A stretch of DNA of 64,000 bases. Source: Antitrichia curtipendula. Lineage: Eukaryota > Streptophyta > Bryopsida > Hypnales > Leucodontaceae. The stretch is taken from the NCBI GenBank assembly GCA_951230915.1, contig OX579635.1, positions 16,430,001-16,494,000 of the forward strand. Direction: 5' to 3'. The stretch's first letter is position 1; each line of letters starts with the position of its first letter. The position numbers and the translations under genes were made by a program. This document shows positions 1-12,190 of the stretch, piece after piece. The notes beneath the pieces were generated by a model. It did no database searches, was not told the origin of the DNA, and saw only the letters and a program-made list of their open reading frames with translations.

Positions 1-1391
1 CAACTGGAAGAATACTCAACAGATGCCCTGCCTGCACAGATCATGCATAAGGTAACCATTCTTTCAACAGCAAGTATGTTGACTATCGTCAAACTGACCG
101 AAATTGATACTTTCTAGTAATTCACGGAATTCCAATTTCCAATGTACCGAAGCATGCCTTATTTGGATACTGTATGAAAATGCAATAGTCAAAGTGACCG
201 AAGACCGACACAAGTTCTGTAGCGAAGTTGATATATATTCTCAAAACCAATATATGCTCCTCTAGCAAGACATTAGAGTGTCTCATCTAGATTTGCAATT
301 CAAATTGATAGTGCTTTCGAAACACACCTGGCCATGGACATTTCCATAAATGGTTTTGCGAAGAACATCGATGTAGGCTGGCTCCATCTCGTAGAAAGAG
401 TTGAAAAGAACGCCCGCGGCTTCGTGCATATCCTCGCAGTTCTTGGCATAGAGTGGGTAAATGCAGTCATTCGGATCCTGCATCGGCGATGGCAGATCGG
501 CCAGACGCGTGGGCGGAACGCCGGGAATATCGTAAACGAGCTCCTCCTTCTTCGACGGATCAATCGGGAGTCGTCCCTGCTTCACAAGCTCCGGTCTGTG
601 CAGCATCGTGGCTAATCCAGAGGCTGCGGACGGAAACAAGGCATACCTCGGAATCTTGAACTTATTCGCAACAACCTGCACACACAATCAAGAGACGCCA
701 TGGCTATTATCCAGACACTCTCTAAACCTTACCTACAATCATTGCAAGAGCATTGAGATAATTCTCATCTTCATAGTTTTGCGATGGTGGACGCAATCCC
801 TTACCAAAAAATATGCCACTGTTTGTCAACCAGTTGAAATAACTAGTACACTCAACACTGGTACAAGGACTTTTTGACGATGGAAGTTGCAACAGTCCTT
901 CAACGATTAATCACCTATCTAAATATTCCGCCATCTTGTCGTCATAGCAGAACCACTGGAAAATGACAAGAGAAGTTACTCACCTGCGTCCATCCGAAGA
1001 ACATATCACTGACAATGCAAGCGGGAGGAGCGTCTTCGTTCTTTGCAAAAAGGTCCGCAAGCAGAACCTCGGCAGCACTGACAAGCTCATTCACGTGCTG
1101 CACATACGGCAACGTTCCACGGCCCTCTCCCTCCGGTGGCGGCACCCCGAGCGGCACCACGCTCATACTGCTCCCATCCAGGCCGTCCAGCGTCCTGAAA
1201 TGCTCCTTCGACAGGTGACTGAACGCGTTGACGTAAGTGACAACCACGTCCATGGAGTGCAGCCGCTTGGCGAAGTGAAGCAACGGAATGCTGTGTCCCT
1301 TGGACGGGTATGGCAGCACCACTGCATGGAGCTTCCGATTGCTCCGTGACTCCTTCGCTTGCTGCTGCAGCTCCGCAAGCGCTGTCGTCAT
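1..1391 (-). CDS. UDP-glycosyltransferase (UGT), copy A, 3' part beyond the window
   Basis: Family-1 UGTs move a sugar from a UDP-sugar to small acceptors in the cytosol. Exons read right to left are 984-1391 (136 codons), 328-675 (116 codons) and 1-31 (cut by the window edge). Introns have GT-AG borders and phase 0. Exon lengths equal those of copy B at 23582-26199, so this copy is intact as far as it is visible. The N-terminal motif PSKGHSIPLLHFAK holds the His expected to be catalytic. The ATG at 1391 is chosen because the frame upstream of it is not conserved between the copies. The sugar-binding PSPG box would lie outside the window. Acceptor unknown. Whether the missing part is intact cannot be seen. 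Confidence 0.88.
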
Positions 1392-1955
1392 CTTGTTTCA
1401 AACAGGGGCTTCTATTCCGATCAACAGATATCACCAATACTCCTTCGAATTGCACGCAGTGATCTCCACCTCGACAGAAGAAACTCAAAACAAATTCGAA
1501 ATAGAATGATGTCCACGGACTAGTAGGTACCGTGATTGACCTACAACGAACAACTTATTGACGCGACTGTAAGCTTCTCCACGGTTGCTGAAGTTAATAT
1601 GTACATAGCACCGGTGTATACAACGATTGGAGATCACAGCAGTACTGTACGGCAATCAACTAAGATTGCTACAGGCAGACACAGACCGCAAGAAAACTTC
1701 GAATGGTTTCAAATTTCGAACGGTTTCAAATTAGAATTCCTTTAACGGAGAATTGCAAACGGCGAATCTATCTAAGTATGCAAGCGGCTTTGAGAAATTT
1801 TACACAAGCAGTCCAGCCGAGGACGACAACGAGAGCAGTTCGCGAGGCAGCCCTAACTTACACAAAGTTTCGAAACTGACTGGCAGAGCATTTCTGTGAA
1901 AGTTGACAAATAGATTAGTGCTTCGTCTGTTTGCACTAAAACAGCTTGAATTTTG
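1..1955. repeat. Left arm of the inverted UGT duplication
   Basis: This stretch is the reverse complement of about 23110-25050, with moderate divergence. It covers the exons, introns 1 and 2, and about 550 bases upstream of the ATG. Similarity fades near 1955. The shared upstream part (about 1392-1955) probably carries the common promoter and 5' UTR. The arm continues past the left window edge. Confidence 0.85.
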
Positions 1956-2053
1956 AAATTTTCTGAAGCGATCTCATTGTGGAAGTCGGTTTTCAAATGC
2001 GAACTGCACCAAATCGTGTAACGCCACTGAACCCGACATGTCCTACTAAGTTA

Positions 2054-2127
2054 GAAGAAGAATTTCAGAGACGAACACTAACTTATCATAGAGTTAAGCT
2101 TGGAGTTCGTCTCTGAAATTCTTCTTC
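2054..2127. repeat. Perfect 23-bp inverted repeat with 28-nt loop
   Basis: Arms 2054-2076 and 2105-2127 are exact reverse complements (core TTTCAGAGACGAAC). The loop has a smaller stem of its own (TAACT/AGTTA type). It lies about 100 bases outside the UGT duplication and is absent from the other arm. It could be a tiny foldback element or a transcribed hairpin; nothing shows which. Confidence 0.75.
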
Positions 2128-2858
2128 AAGACAACCTAGAGTGGCCACAGCCGTGTGTGCCAATGAAAACTGCAAATTGTGTGGGAACAAATCTCTGTTC
2201 TCACCGAATCTATCAAAAAATATTTCTCTCTGAAGTTCCTTTTTGTGTGCCGGACGCAAGCTTTTCCAGCTGTCACCACGCAATGCTCACATTGGTCTTC
2301 TGATAGGTAGTTCACGTATGATGGAATACCGTACGTCAGTAGGTCAGTTTCGGAAACAGGTTTTGAATCGTGTCTAAGATTTTTTTAATTGTACAACTAT
2401 TTCTGAAAATCTGAAAAAATTTCATTGTTGCTAATTCTGTATATCCAAAAATTAGTCTTGAGAAAACTTAGAAAAATGGAAGACATTTACACATGAGTAG
2501 AAAAAACCAATCCAAAATTAGGAGTGTCTAAAAATTAGAAAGAGCAAAGTGCCGAAAGTCAAGAAATCCAAATCAAGCTGCTGAATTGTCGAACTAAAAA
2601 AGCTAAACTATTTTAGCAATAAGGTGCCAAAACTAACCTACACATATAGTAGAGTTGTAAGATGAAAACATGTAAAGAGGAATTTAGCATGGTTGCAAGC
2701 TGTCTTTAGTGGAGGGGGATATTTTAGTGGAAGGAATAATTTTCTTATGTTAGCAAGTAAAAATGATGAATTTACAACAAAAAAAATTATTCCATATGTT
2801 TTTTGGACCACCCATGTAAGCTCCATAAATTTTTGTAAGTGAAAAATGTGAAGACCAC
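2128..2858. other. Intergenic, no recognisable feature
   Basis: AT-rich sequence. I see no coding region longer than chance, no RNA gene and no repeat with clear ends. Confidence 0.5.
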
Positions 2859-2862
2859 TTAA

Positions 2863-3083
2863 CCCTTAAAGGATGGACTAGTGACCATGGAAATCATCCT
2901 TTTGGTTACCATGTGAATCATTGTCTTACAAAATTGCAAAAGCACTCATTGGAAGTCAAACTACTAAAGAATATGTCTCCTTTTCACAACAAAATTTAAA
3001 AAATGAATAGTTGAAGTTTTGTCCTATTGGAAGGATTTTTTGTCATCCATTGGATGCCTAATGTCCTTGTCGATGTTTAAAGG
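2863..3083. mobile_element. Possible diverged TTAA-flanked TIR element
   Basis: TTAA at 2859-2862 is followed by CCCTTAAAGGATGG. At the other end, sequence reading inward as CCTTTAAACATC is bordered by TTAA at 3084-3087. The termini resemble the better copies at 3818-4762 and 14923-15320 but match each other poorly, so this is a weak call. Confidence 0.35.
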
Positions 3084-3813
3084 TTAAACCCACCTTAGAC
3101 TTGCCTACTATTGACCTTGTTCAACGTTAATCATCACTTGTAAAAAGCCAACAAGGGACATGTTGGAGCCTTTAAATTGTGCCAAAATTCATCACAATTT
3201 GCCCACAAGTAACTCGAGGTAGTTTGTACCTAGCAATCTGTGTTGACTTGGTTACCTTAGTGACATGGTAGCAACTATTTAGTTGTCCCTAATATCATCA
3301 TATTCATCAACAAATATGCACAATAAATACTCTTGTATATTCCTATTATATTCCATGCATAGCCTCGGATATCCCTTCATTATAATCCAAGCATTAAATG
3401 ATGAAAAATGACACTCTATTATTGAATTGAAGTGTTTTTATTAGATGCTTCAAACGGCACAAGTGAGATTTAGGTATTTTCACTACTTAGAATAGTAGAA
3501 GGCAATGGAAAGTGGCATTAGATGCTTTTGGAGGGGTCTGGAGGGCCGTTTCGGGCTTGTTCCCGGCGTTGTTCCCCTGGCAATAAAAGAACAGCCACTG
3601 TCATAATTCTTTTTTTTGAAAAACAAAAATCTTAAAATGAGAAAACAAGATGAACAATAAAATTGAGAATTTTTTTTAATATGACGTGGCAGTCCCTTTG
3701 CCACATCACATAGCTACTGAGGCGCAATTCTAGACAATTCCAGAGTCTGGGAACCCTGGGGAACTTGCAACCCTCCATAGGGCCTAAAAAACATATAATG
3801 GTTAGAATCAACC
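3084..3813. other. Intergenic, no recognisable gene
   Basis: AT-rich. At 3530-3780 there is a GC-richer patch containing a TGACGTGGCA motif, also seen inside the CACTA-like element at 35663-35958, so it may be an old relative. No ends could be defined. Confidence 0.4.
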
Positions 3814-3817
3814 TTAA

Positions 3818-4762
3818 CCCCTAAAGGTTTTTTACTATGCTTTCACAAAAAACACTCCCAAACTGCCATTTCTAGTACAAGTACAAAATTTTCGAAAAAA
3901 AACATTTTTGGACACATGTGACCATAGGATCTTGTAGTAAACTAGTTTGAGAAGACGTGGAAAAAATTTCAGAAATTTCCACCGTGTAGATTGCAAGATA
4001 TTAGCATTTGAAGTGACAAAACCCCTTTTTTTGTCCCTGCGAAAAAACGGGCAGCTGCACTTCACATGGTCACATTTGTATGAAAAAATGTCCAAAATGG
4101 TGGTAACTCTTTGGATTCATTCTTCAAAGCAAGTTAGCTACATGCTTGAAAAATTTCAGATCATTTGGAAATGTACAACATATAGGAAAAAAATAGTAAG
4201 TAGAAAGAAGTAGAAAATGATTCAAAACACTAAATTGTTAAGGATTTAATTATGGAATTGAAAAATGCCAATCCAAACAATTGTAATGTTGTAATAAACA
4301 ATCTACACCTTGTGTTTATATTTTTTTCCAAAAATATTGAAAATTTAGTTAAATAAAGGACTTCAAAGTTTATTTTAGAGTAGAGATTCCATAACTACCC
4401 GCAAACTACCCACAACTAAAATTCCTCATAACTTTCATCTCATAAATCAAAGTGGAATGATTCAAAGCTTTCCTTGTGCACATAAATCTAGAGAATCAAT
4501 TTCAAATTTTTATTTCTCTAGAAAATGATTTTTAAAGAAGTTTTTTTTGCTGCCCGGACTGCCCGCCGAACAATGAAAACTACATATCATACCATAACTT
4601 TTTAACCATGTGGTCAAAAGTTATGAAAATTGTTGGGCCCTAAAGCTACTCCTCGGGCACATCTTGTGTGAAAATTTCAAAGAAAAAAAATAAAAATTCC
4701 ATTCGTGGTGAGCTGCCCAAAAACGCTATGTTGTCAAAAAACGGTGTTTGGTCCTTTAGGGG
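3818..4762. mobile_element. TTAA-flanked TIR element, about 945 bp, non-autonomous
   Basis: Both ends carry CCCCTAAAGG pointing inward, and both are bordered by TTAA (3814-3817 and 4763-4766). No transposase-like frame is seen inside. The TTAA border fits a piggyBac-type 4-bp target duplication. Because TTAA is a palindrome, a 3-bp TTA/TAA (PIF/Harbinger) target duplication cannot be excluded. Confidence 0.65.
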
Positions 4763-4766
4763 TTAA

Positions 4767-5078
4767 GCTTTCAATTCTATAATATCAATCTTGTAAATGA
4801 AGTCATTTCATAATTTTATATGTAGACCTCTTCAACCTTTTCACTAAAGAAAATAATCTTTGGCATGTGAAATTAATGTGTCATCTAGTGTATGAACTTG
4901 AGTACTACCAAATGTATCACACCTAAGATACACACACCTGTAATAGACACTAATTACAATTGATCATAGTTATTATTATTAAAGATAAGTCATTTTCAAT
5001 AGACCTTATTGGCAAGTTTGGCAACTAAAAGAGAATTCCAATGCCATTTTAGCATGCACTATTTGAACACCTTATGAA
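4767..5078. other. Intergenic, nothing seen
   Basis: AT-rich spacer between two transposon-like segments. No coding or structural signal. Confidence 0.4.
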
Positions 5079-5511
5079 CACTATAAGAAGTTTGAGCCCT
5101 GAAGAGGGCTGTCAATTATCTTTTAGCAAAAAATTCTAGCATGAAAAAATTAATTAATTAAAAAAAAAAAAATTTAAATTTAAAAATTTAAAAATTTTAA
5201 ATTCAGCAAACTGCAATGCTTGGATGGTGCAAGATGGTCTTAAAAAAAATTTAAAATTTAAAATGATAAAAATATGTAATTTTAAAATTAAATCCAAAAT
5301 TACAAATTTCCGACAATCTCATGTGGCACCACTAGTGCTACATCAGATTGTGATTACTATTATTATTTTAAATTATTTATTTAAATAATAATCATTTTCT
5401 AATTTTTCTAATTTATTATTATTAAATAATTGGGTCAACACTACGCTTGTTCACAGTTTGGAAAACCCTTTCTTAACGGCCCTTTCAAAGCCTGAAATTT
5501 TCCTCATGATG
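5079..5511. mobile_element. Degenerate CACTA-type miniature element
   Basis: The left end CACTATAAGAAG followed by TTTGAGCCCT resembles the termini of the better-defined element at 35663-35958 (CACTACAAAAAA then TTTCAGCCCT). The right end near 5480-5511 matches that family in inverted orientation (TTTCAGGCTTTG) but has lost the CACTA terminus. I see no matching 3-bp target duplication. The interior is extremely AT-rich. Confidence 0.45.
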
Positions 5512-6082
5512 AGTTACAAATTTTCAAAGTATTGTCTCTATTTGTATATAAAAAATCATTAGGCTCTCATAGATTTTTGTGTTTTCATTGTATACAATCT
5601 ATATGATCAGTATCTAGGAGAAAGTGATGCTTTTTGGTACAAATGTAGGTGTCACATTTTAAACTATATTGATAATGGGTGTTTATACCTTAGATTTGAG
5701 TTTAGTATAAATTTCTTCTTAATAATTCAAATTTTAGTAACTTTTTGTAATAGTTACAACTTCAATAAAATTGTGATTTTAGGAAAAATTTTGAACTTTT
5801 TGGTCCAATTGCTTTTCTAAAAATTAGAATGCATGTTAAGTAAAATGAAGTATATGTGGAAGTCACATTTAGTGAGGTATTGACGTTCGTTCATGAATTA
5901 AAAGGCATATGAAATTAGGAACCTCATAATTATGATGATGACAAGGGGCTTCTTACCTAATTTTCTATTGTAATGACAAAAGATTTTTTCCTAAAAGGCC
6001 TAGGGGGAGTCCAAACTTCCAATAAATGTGAAGGTAAGGTATTGGATAATATGCAATTTAGAATTTAATAATTTAACAATAG

Positions 6083-6122
<40 letters not shown>

Positions 6123-7600
6123 CCGTGGATTATGTCTATATAATTGCCATGGATGTACCCTAGCATACTAATTAACATTTATCAATAACTGATTTGAAAT
6201 CATAAATTAAATATTTCCTTCTAAAATTGATTGTGGATTGAATAGTTGTGATTTTTGATTTTGACGGATAGTATCTAGGATTAAGATTTTTAAATTAAAA
6301 AAAAAATTAATTTTTTTTAAGGTCAAATGTTAAGTTCTAATGATGATTTTTAAAGATGACTTTCTAATTAATATTAAATGAACTTATTTTTTAGGTCATT
6401 TTTTAAATGAAAAAGTTAGTTTTCAAAATTAGACATACTTATACTCCTTGAATTGTAAATGATTTGCAGAAGGAAATTGTGAAAATCTATAGCATATAGA
6501 GGACTAACACAATGATCTACAAATATTTAGATGGATGAAAATAAAGATTTTGTATACTCTAAACATGTTTGTGTTTGTTCAGTATTTGAACTTTGAAAGT
6601 TCATTCCTTTAGAGTTTAATCCTGTATAGTGGTAGTATTGAAGGACACCAAGTCATTTAAAAATTGATGATTGTCCTAAGAAGTATACAGATAAGCCCTT
6701 TAATCCATTTTCCTAAAAATTAGTGAGACAATAAATGATGTCTTGTGTGGAGTTTTGCTTGAATGGTATGTATTAATTTCAAAAAATATTATAACAAAAT
6801 TTTCACATAATATTAATAAACAATGGTAGCAAGATGTTTTTGGGGTTCATACTCAATAAAAAAATCTATTAATTGGTTCTAGACCAAAGGAGAGGAGGCT
6901 TTGAAGCTACCCCAAGGACTAATTTGAGTAGCTATTTTATATAAAAAGTGACCAATGCTTTAGGGACATGATTGATGGCAAAGAAGACCATCTGCAATTG
7001 GTTTAGGTACTTTGTTGTTGATAGGTACTTATCTAAAATTCTCATTGACTTATCATCTTTAATTCACCTATTTGTTACTTTGTGTGTTTCACAGCAACAT
7101 TATATTTTAACCTTAAATATTTTATCAAGTTTTTATTTTTCCTTGTTGAATACTATTATACAACAATATTTTTATTTTCTACGTGTTTGAGCAAATGGCT
7201 TTCGCATTGACAAAATGAGGTCTACACAACCACAAACTAGGAGAGAAGTCTATTTGCAATCTATTTGCACAAAGAAATGAAACTAATCCTCACCCTAAAA
7301 ATGTGTTGTATATGGTCGAGACCTTTTTGGAGGCACTATGGGGCCAAATTGTACCATTTCTAAATAAATCTCAAATTTTTTTCAAATAAAAATAGTCCTT
7401 TTGCACCAAAAAAATTTCCATTTCTATTTAGAATGTGGATGAAGTCACATCATTTGGATGAAAAAACACATGAAGACAATTGAATAAGTGTTTTGTGATC
7501 CAAAAGATGGATGAATGTAGAAATACAATTTTACGGGATCACCATCCCTGCACTTTTTCAAAAATAAAAAATAAAAAACACCCTGATGTGGTCCATAACA
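5512..7600. other. AT-rich intergenic sequence
   Basis: No gene recognised. A (TA)n microsatellite lies at 6084-6121. A 72-codon open frame at 6972-7190 (plus) is hydrophobic and looks like an AT-composition artefact. Confidence 0.5.
6084..6121. repeat. (TA)n microsatellite
   Basis: Uninterrupted TA dinucleotide run of about 19 units. Confidence 0.95.
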
Positions 7601-8750
7601 TTGTTCACTAGGTCAGTACATTCCCCCTTGCAGGAAGCATATTTCCACTTTAGATATCATCAAAATGTTAAGTTATAATGTAAACAATTTAATTGGCTGG
7701 GTAACCTGGGTTTTGTCAGTGTTGGCTGGGCCTTATTGGTTGTGTAAAAGGAGTCAACAGTAGAAAATGCTCAGTGTCAATGTCATGCCATGCTTGGGGG
7801 TCATGTTTCAGTGGAGCACCCCCCCCAAAAAAAATAAAAAATAAAAAATAAAATAAAATAAAAAATAAAAAATTGGGTAAACAATGTTATGTCCCATTCT
7901 AGATGTTAATTAATTTTGTGACTGAGTTCACTACAATTCTGATCAAGTGGTTCTGAATGAACACGAGATCCAAGTCCCTCAGGGAATCCAATCCTGTCCT
8001 TGTGTAATTTGTGGCCCGTAACTCTTTTCCTTTGACGCTTTGTCCAAAGTGCTTCTGCTTGTGAAAAAGGACCATTCAAAACAGAACAATTTTTATTTTT
8101 ATTTATATTTATTTTTTACAAATGAAACGGGATTTCATGGCAAAGGAAAGAAAACAAACCATCAGCCAAACAGAACACTTTCAGATGCAGCCCAGAGGAG
8201 CTGGTTGTCCAGTACAATGCTATGTCAACAGTCTTCTTTTGGGCAGTACTGTACAATTTAAGCTTACGTCAAGGGTCCGTGAATAACAGTAAATTTGGAA
8301 GGACTGTGATGGAACAATTTCCTTTGGAGGCTTGAAGATAAAAAAAAAGGACTGACATATGGCAATACATGATGGATACACATAGAGGTCGGGCCAATTC
8401 CTCTTGAAGCCGACTGCACATGAACTTTGAATCCCTTTTGGACTAAAGGCCATCCGCAACCATTCGTTAGAATAAGATTATAACACGGGTCAATTCTCCC
8501 ATATGCATAACATTGTTTACCAATGCTGAAGGGGTCCCTTATGCTCCGTTGAAACATGGACCCCTAAGCCTGGCATGACACTGACACTAAGCACTTTCTA
8601 ATGTTGACTCTGTTACACAACCGATAAGGCCCAGCCAACTCTAACAGAACCCAACCAATTAAATTGTTTATATTATGACTTAACATTTTGAAGGTATCTA
8701 CAGAAGAATTATGCTTCCTGCAAGACAGAATGTATTGGCCTAGTGAACAA
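7601..8750. mobile_element. Foldback element, about 1.15 kb, with 220-bp inverted arms
   Basis: Arm 7601-7820 is the reverse complement of about 8531-8750 with scattered mismatches. For example CACTAGGTCAGTACATTC on the left corresponds to GAATGTATTGGCCTAGTG on the right, and GGCTGGGCCTTATTGG to CCGATAAGGCCCAGCC. Between the arms are about 700 bases with A-rich simple sequence and no recognisable protein. I could not define a target duplication, so the superfamily is open. Confidence 0.75.
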
Positions 8751-10554
8751 TACTATGTGCCTTGAAGGCAAGAAGCTCAGCTGATTTAATAATAAAACCT
8801 AAAATTCTAGTCTCTTTTTTTCTTTTCTTTTTCTTGAAACACATGGACAATTTCCATTGATATGGAAAAAAAAAGTACATAGAATTAGAGGAACAAGCCC
8901 TCGGCAAAAAATATTTTGGTTTTTCAAAATCTAAAAAGTTTTTTTTCTCTCTCTCTCTCTCTCTCTTCAAGGCCACTTTACACCTAGAGGCTTGGCCAAT
9001 TTTCCTTGAGGACAATTGCACAATTCCAACAGATCTAATTTTGTGAAAAAGAAAATAGTTTATGAAAAAAAGTTTTAAAATTCAAAATCCAACATTGTCT
9101 CTAAAGCCAAGAATTGGCCTCCCATTCTTGGTGCACCCAATTCAACAAGCTCGGGCTATGTCATATCATGTCTTTTTTGAATAAAAAATTAATTCAATCA
9201 AATTGGCTCGGACTCCAAATATAAAGGGGTTGGGGCTAATTTTAGCCTTTTGTCCATCACAAGAAGGGATTTTGGGCCTTTGACACAGCAAAGGTGTAAA
9301 GTAGCCCTTATTTTCAACACTTTAAGAAAATCAACATTTTTCTAGGTAAATTTGGTACATATTGCAAATATTTCTAGTGACTTGGCCAATGGAATTAGCT
9401 TTTTAATATGTAAAAGGTTCATTAATAGATCATGGCAAATAGACTAACAAATATATTTCTATCTTTTGGATTGATAAGGAATCAAAATTTGACATTACTA
9501 TCATTAGAAATGCATAAAAAATAACAAAGAATAATACAAGAGTGTCCAAATTTTGACTTCAAAGGATATATATAGAACCCATTAAACGCAATCTAGAAGA
9601 CAAAAATCATAGAGAACCATGGCAAATCATACTTGGAAAGGTAAAGTCCAAAAAATGGCACGTCAAATTGCCATGTCATTTATAGGATTTTCCTTTCCTA
9701 AGCATGATTTGCTATAACTTTCTATATATTATTTCTTTTAGCTTGTTTCTAATGGGCTTTATTTTGGTTGTCCAAAGTTCAAATATGAATATTCTATTAT
9801 CTATTTATGTAAATTTTTTATGCTCTTTCAATGGTGGTATTTTGAAATGTTAATTCCAGAAGAAGACAAACTTTGGTCCAAGTGCATGGGCCATCGTGAA
9901 CATTTTTTTCATTTGTTCAATATCCCACATCAAAGTGTATAAGAATTCTAATTCTATATCAATCACTCAAAACGTATTAAATTTTTGGCCCGTTCGCCAT
10001 AATCCATTGATGATGCTCTGAAGAGTGCCTCTAGTTGAATTTGTAACCATATGACAAAAAAGTTAAACAAGAATGTGTTAATTTATAAAGTGTGTATAAA
10101 TTTGGTGGTCCTCTGTTAACCCTTGGTACCCATTACATTGTATCAAATTTTTCTTTCAAGATTTTTATAGATTTTTTATGGTGACTCAAAGTTCCATTAA
10201 TAAATAGAAAGTAAAAAATTAGCAATCAATTGTATAAATGAATATCGAAGGTATATGATAAACAAAATCTATTCAACCTTTGAAAAACAACATTGCAGTT
10301 CATATATGACCCACATAATGATAATGAAATATGCATTTACGTATTGTCCATTGAAGCATTTCAAAATTAGAGTGTGACAAGCTCGGTGACAAGTTTTCAT
10401 TTGACAATGAGTTCTTGGTAAGTTGATAAACAACAAACTAGAGAATTACATACACATGAATGCAAAACAACAATATGAATAGATCCAAGGTATGGGCCGA
10501 AGGTCTATGATGCCATGATGAAGTTTTAAACTTTGTGAATATATATTTTATCCT
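8751..10554. other. AT-rich intergenic sequence
   Basis: A short (CT)n run lies at about 8946-8966. No gene, RNA or repeat with definable ends was found. Confidence 0.5.
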
Positions 10555-10558
10555 TTAA

Positions 10559-11048
10559 TCCCTAAAGAACCAAATTTCTTATTTGAATTTGAGACCAATC
10601 AATGCAATGATGTTTATCTACATTCTACTCCAAATTGATCATTTGAAAAATTTCCAAAATTCAATATTTTATTGCAATTTGAGTTTTGGGTTCAAAAATT
10701 GGTCTAGTTGAATATTTTGACTATAGGATGACACAAAAAGGTGATTTACAACATCATGTTCTACACTAGAAAATGTACTCATGGTGAACTTTTCAAAAAA
10801 TTTAAGCTCATACTATATTCGATAAGAATTTTCTTCACTTTACTTCAAAAATTCCTAGGAATTTTGACTTTTCACAAAAAATTCTGAAATTTTTGTGATT
10901 ATTTTATAGAAGATAGGTGAATTCATCAATGAAAAATAAAATAGAAAAATAAACTCTACTCAGCCACTCACATTTAGTGGTTTAGGATTAAAAACTCATT
11001 GCAAAGGATATTGTGGTTCTCACAATCATGGACTCCATCCTTTAAGGA
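10559..11048. mobile_element. TTAA-flanked TIR element, about 490 bp
   Basis: TTAA at 10555-10558 is followed by TCCCTAAAGAACC. The other end, read inward, is TCCTTAAAGGATGG, bordered by TTAA at 11049-11052. Termini match the 3818-4762 and 14923-15320 family apart from substitutions. No coding capacity. Confidence 0.55.
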
Positions 11049-11094
11049 TTAAGGTAGAAGGTCCATAAAGTGCACATTTTAGAATTGGTTGCAT

Positions 11095-11460
11095 TTGAGG
11101 GAAGAAAATTCTTTGAAGTTTTTTCAATAAATTTTTATAGAAATAATTATGAAAATGGCATCACACCCAAGTTGTTTCATATTTTTGGGACCTTGATGGT
11201 ATTAAAGTGGGTATCTACAATAACGCCACTTTTTTCTTTTTTAACCAATTACTATTATTAGACTAGTCAAAATTTCATATTTTCTTGTTGGCACTTGAAA
11301 GGAGGTTCCAATGCACCATAGAAGGTGGCATTTAGATATTGTATACAAAAGTTATGAAGGAACAAAGTTTGGCTCTAAAATAGTTTCTTCTACATAGGTA
11401 CATAATTGATTTGGGAGATGTGCACAAAGTGAAGATGATGATTGAAGGGTTAGTGACACA
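11095..11460. repeat. Dispersed repeat, uninterrupted copy (empty site for the 7.7 kb insertion)
   Basis: The stretch around TTACTATTATTAGACTAG at about 11245 matches the left flank (12120-12190) and the right flank (19884-20100) of the large PIF/Harbinger-like insertion, joined without interruption. Part of it (11095-11200) also matches about 20700-20800. It is an unidentified moderately repeated sequence. Confidence 0.8.
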
Positions 11461-12120
11461 TTTGGAGGGGCCTATCTTAGTTACTAATTTTTTGAAGTTG
11501 AAGCTAAAAGTGTTTACATCCTGAAATGTACATTGGTGGTGCACTGAAGAAACCAAAATGTACCTCCACGATAGAGGATGCTTTCAAAGCTTGGACTATT
11601 TTAGAGCATCTTCAATACATCCTCCAACATTGATAGTATCGGCACTATGTCGAGTTGTTTGTCACTTGTAATTAAAATTGCACTCCAATGCATCCGTTAT
11701 ATGGGTCTCTACTTCCACGGCCTTGATATACAACCCTCTGATATCGGCAAATTTGCAAAATACAAAAGACTTGCAAGTTAGCTCACGGTATAAATAATCA
11801 TTATTGTCAACCTTTTTCCGCATTGTTATGAAAGCCAATCAATTAAACCTTTCCTTGTTTCAGTGAAAAGTCTTTTTTTAATATAGATTATTTTCTTTTT
11901 TTTTATAATGTGAAAAGTCCATTTGACATTGGGATTGCTGACTTTGCATTGGATCAATTTTTCCAAAGAAAAATCCAGCACTTCCATGGCCTTGTGGAAT
12001 GGCCTGCCATTTGTCATTACCGGGCTTGTATGCTGAGTACCCATTGCAGATGCCCATAGGACGTCCTATCTTATTAACGGAGTAGAGTGGAAATTGATGT
12101 ATTCGTAGGACATGTCGGAA
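11461..12120. other. Intergenic; one orphan PIF-like terminus
   Basis: At 11601, TTA followed by GAGCATCTTCAATACATCC looks like a PIF/Harbinger left terminus, but no inverted partner is visible nearby. No gene recognised. Confidence 0.4.
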
Positions 12121-12190
12121 TCACTGGCATTAAGGTGGGTACATCCAAAATCGCCACTTTTTTTATTATTGAGCCTAGTTACTATTATTA

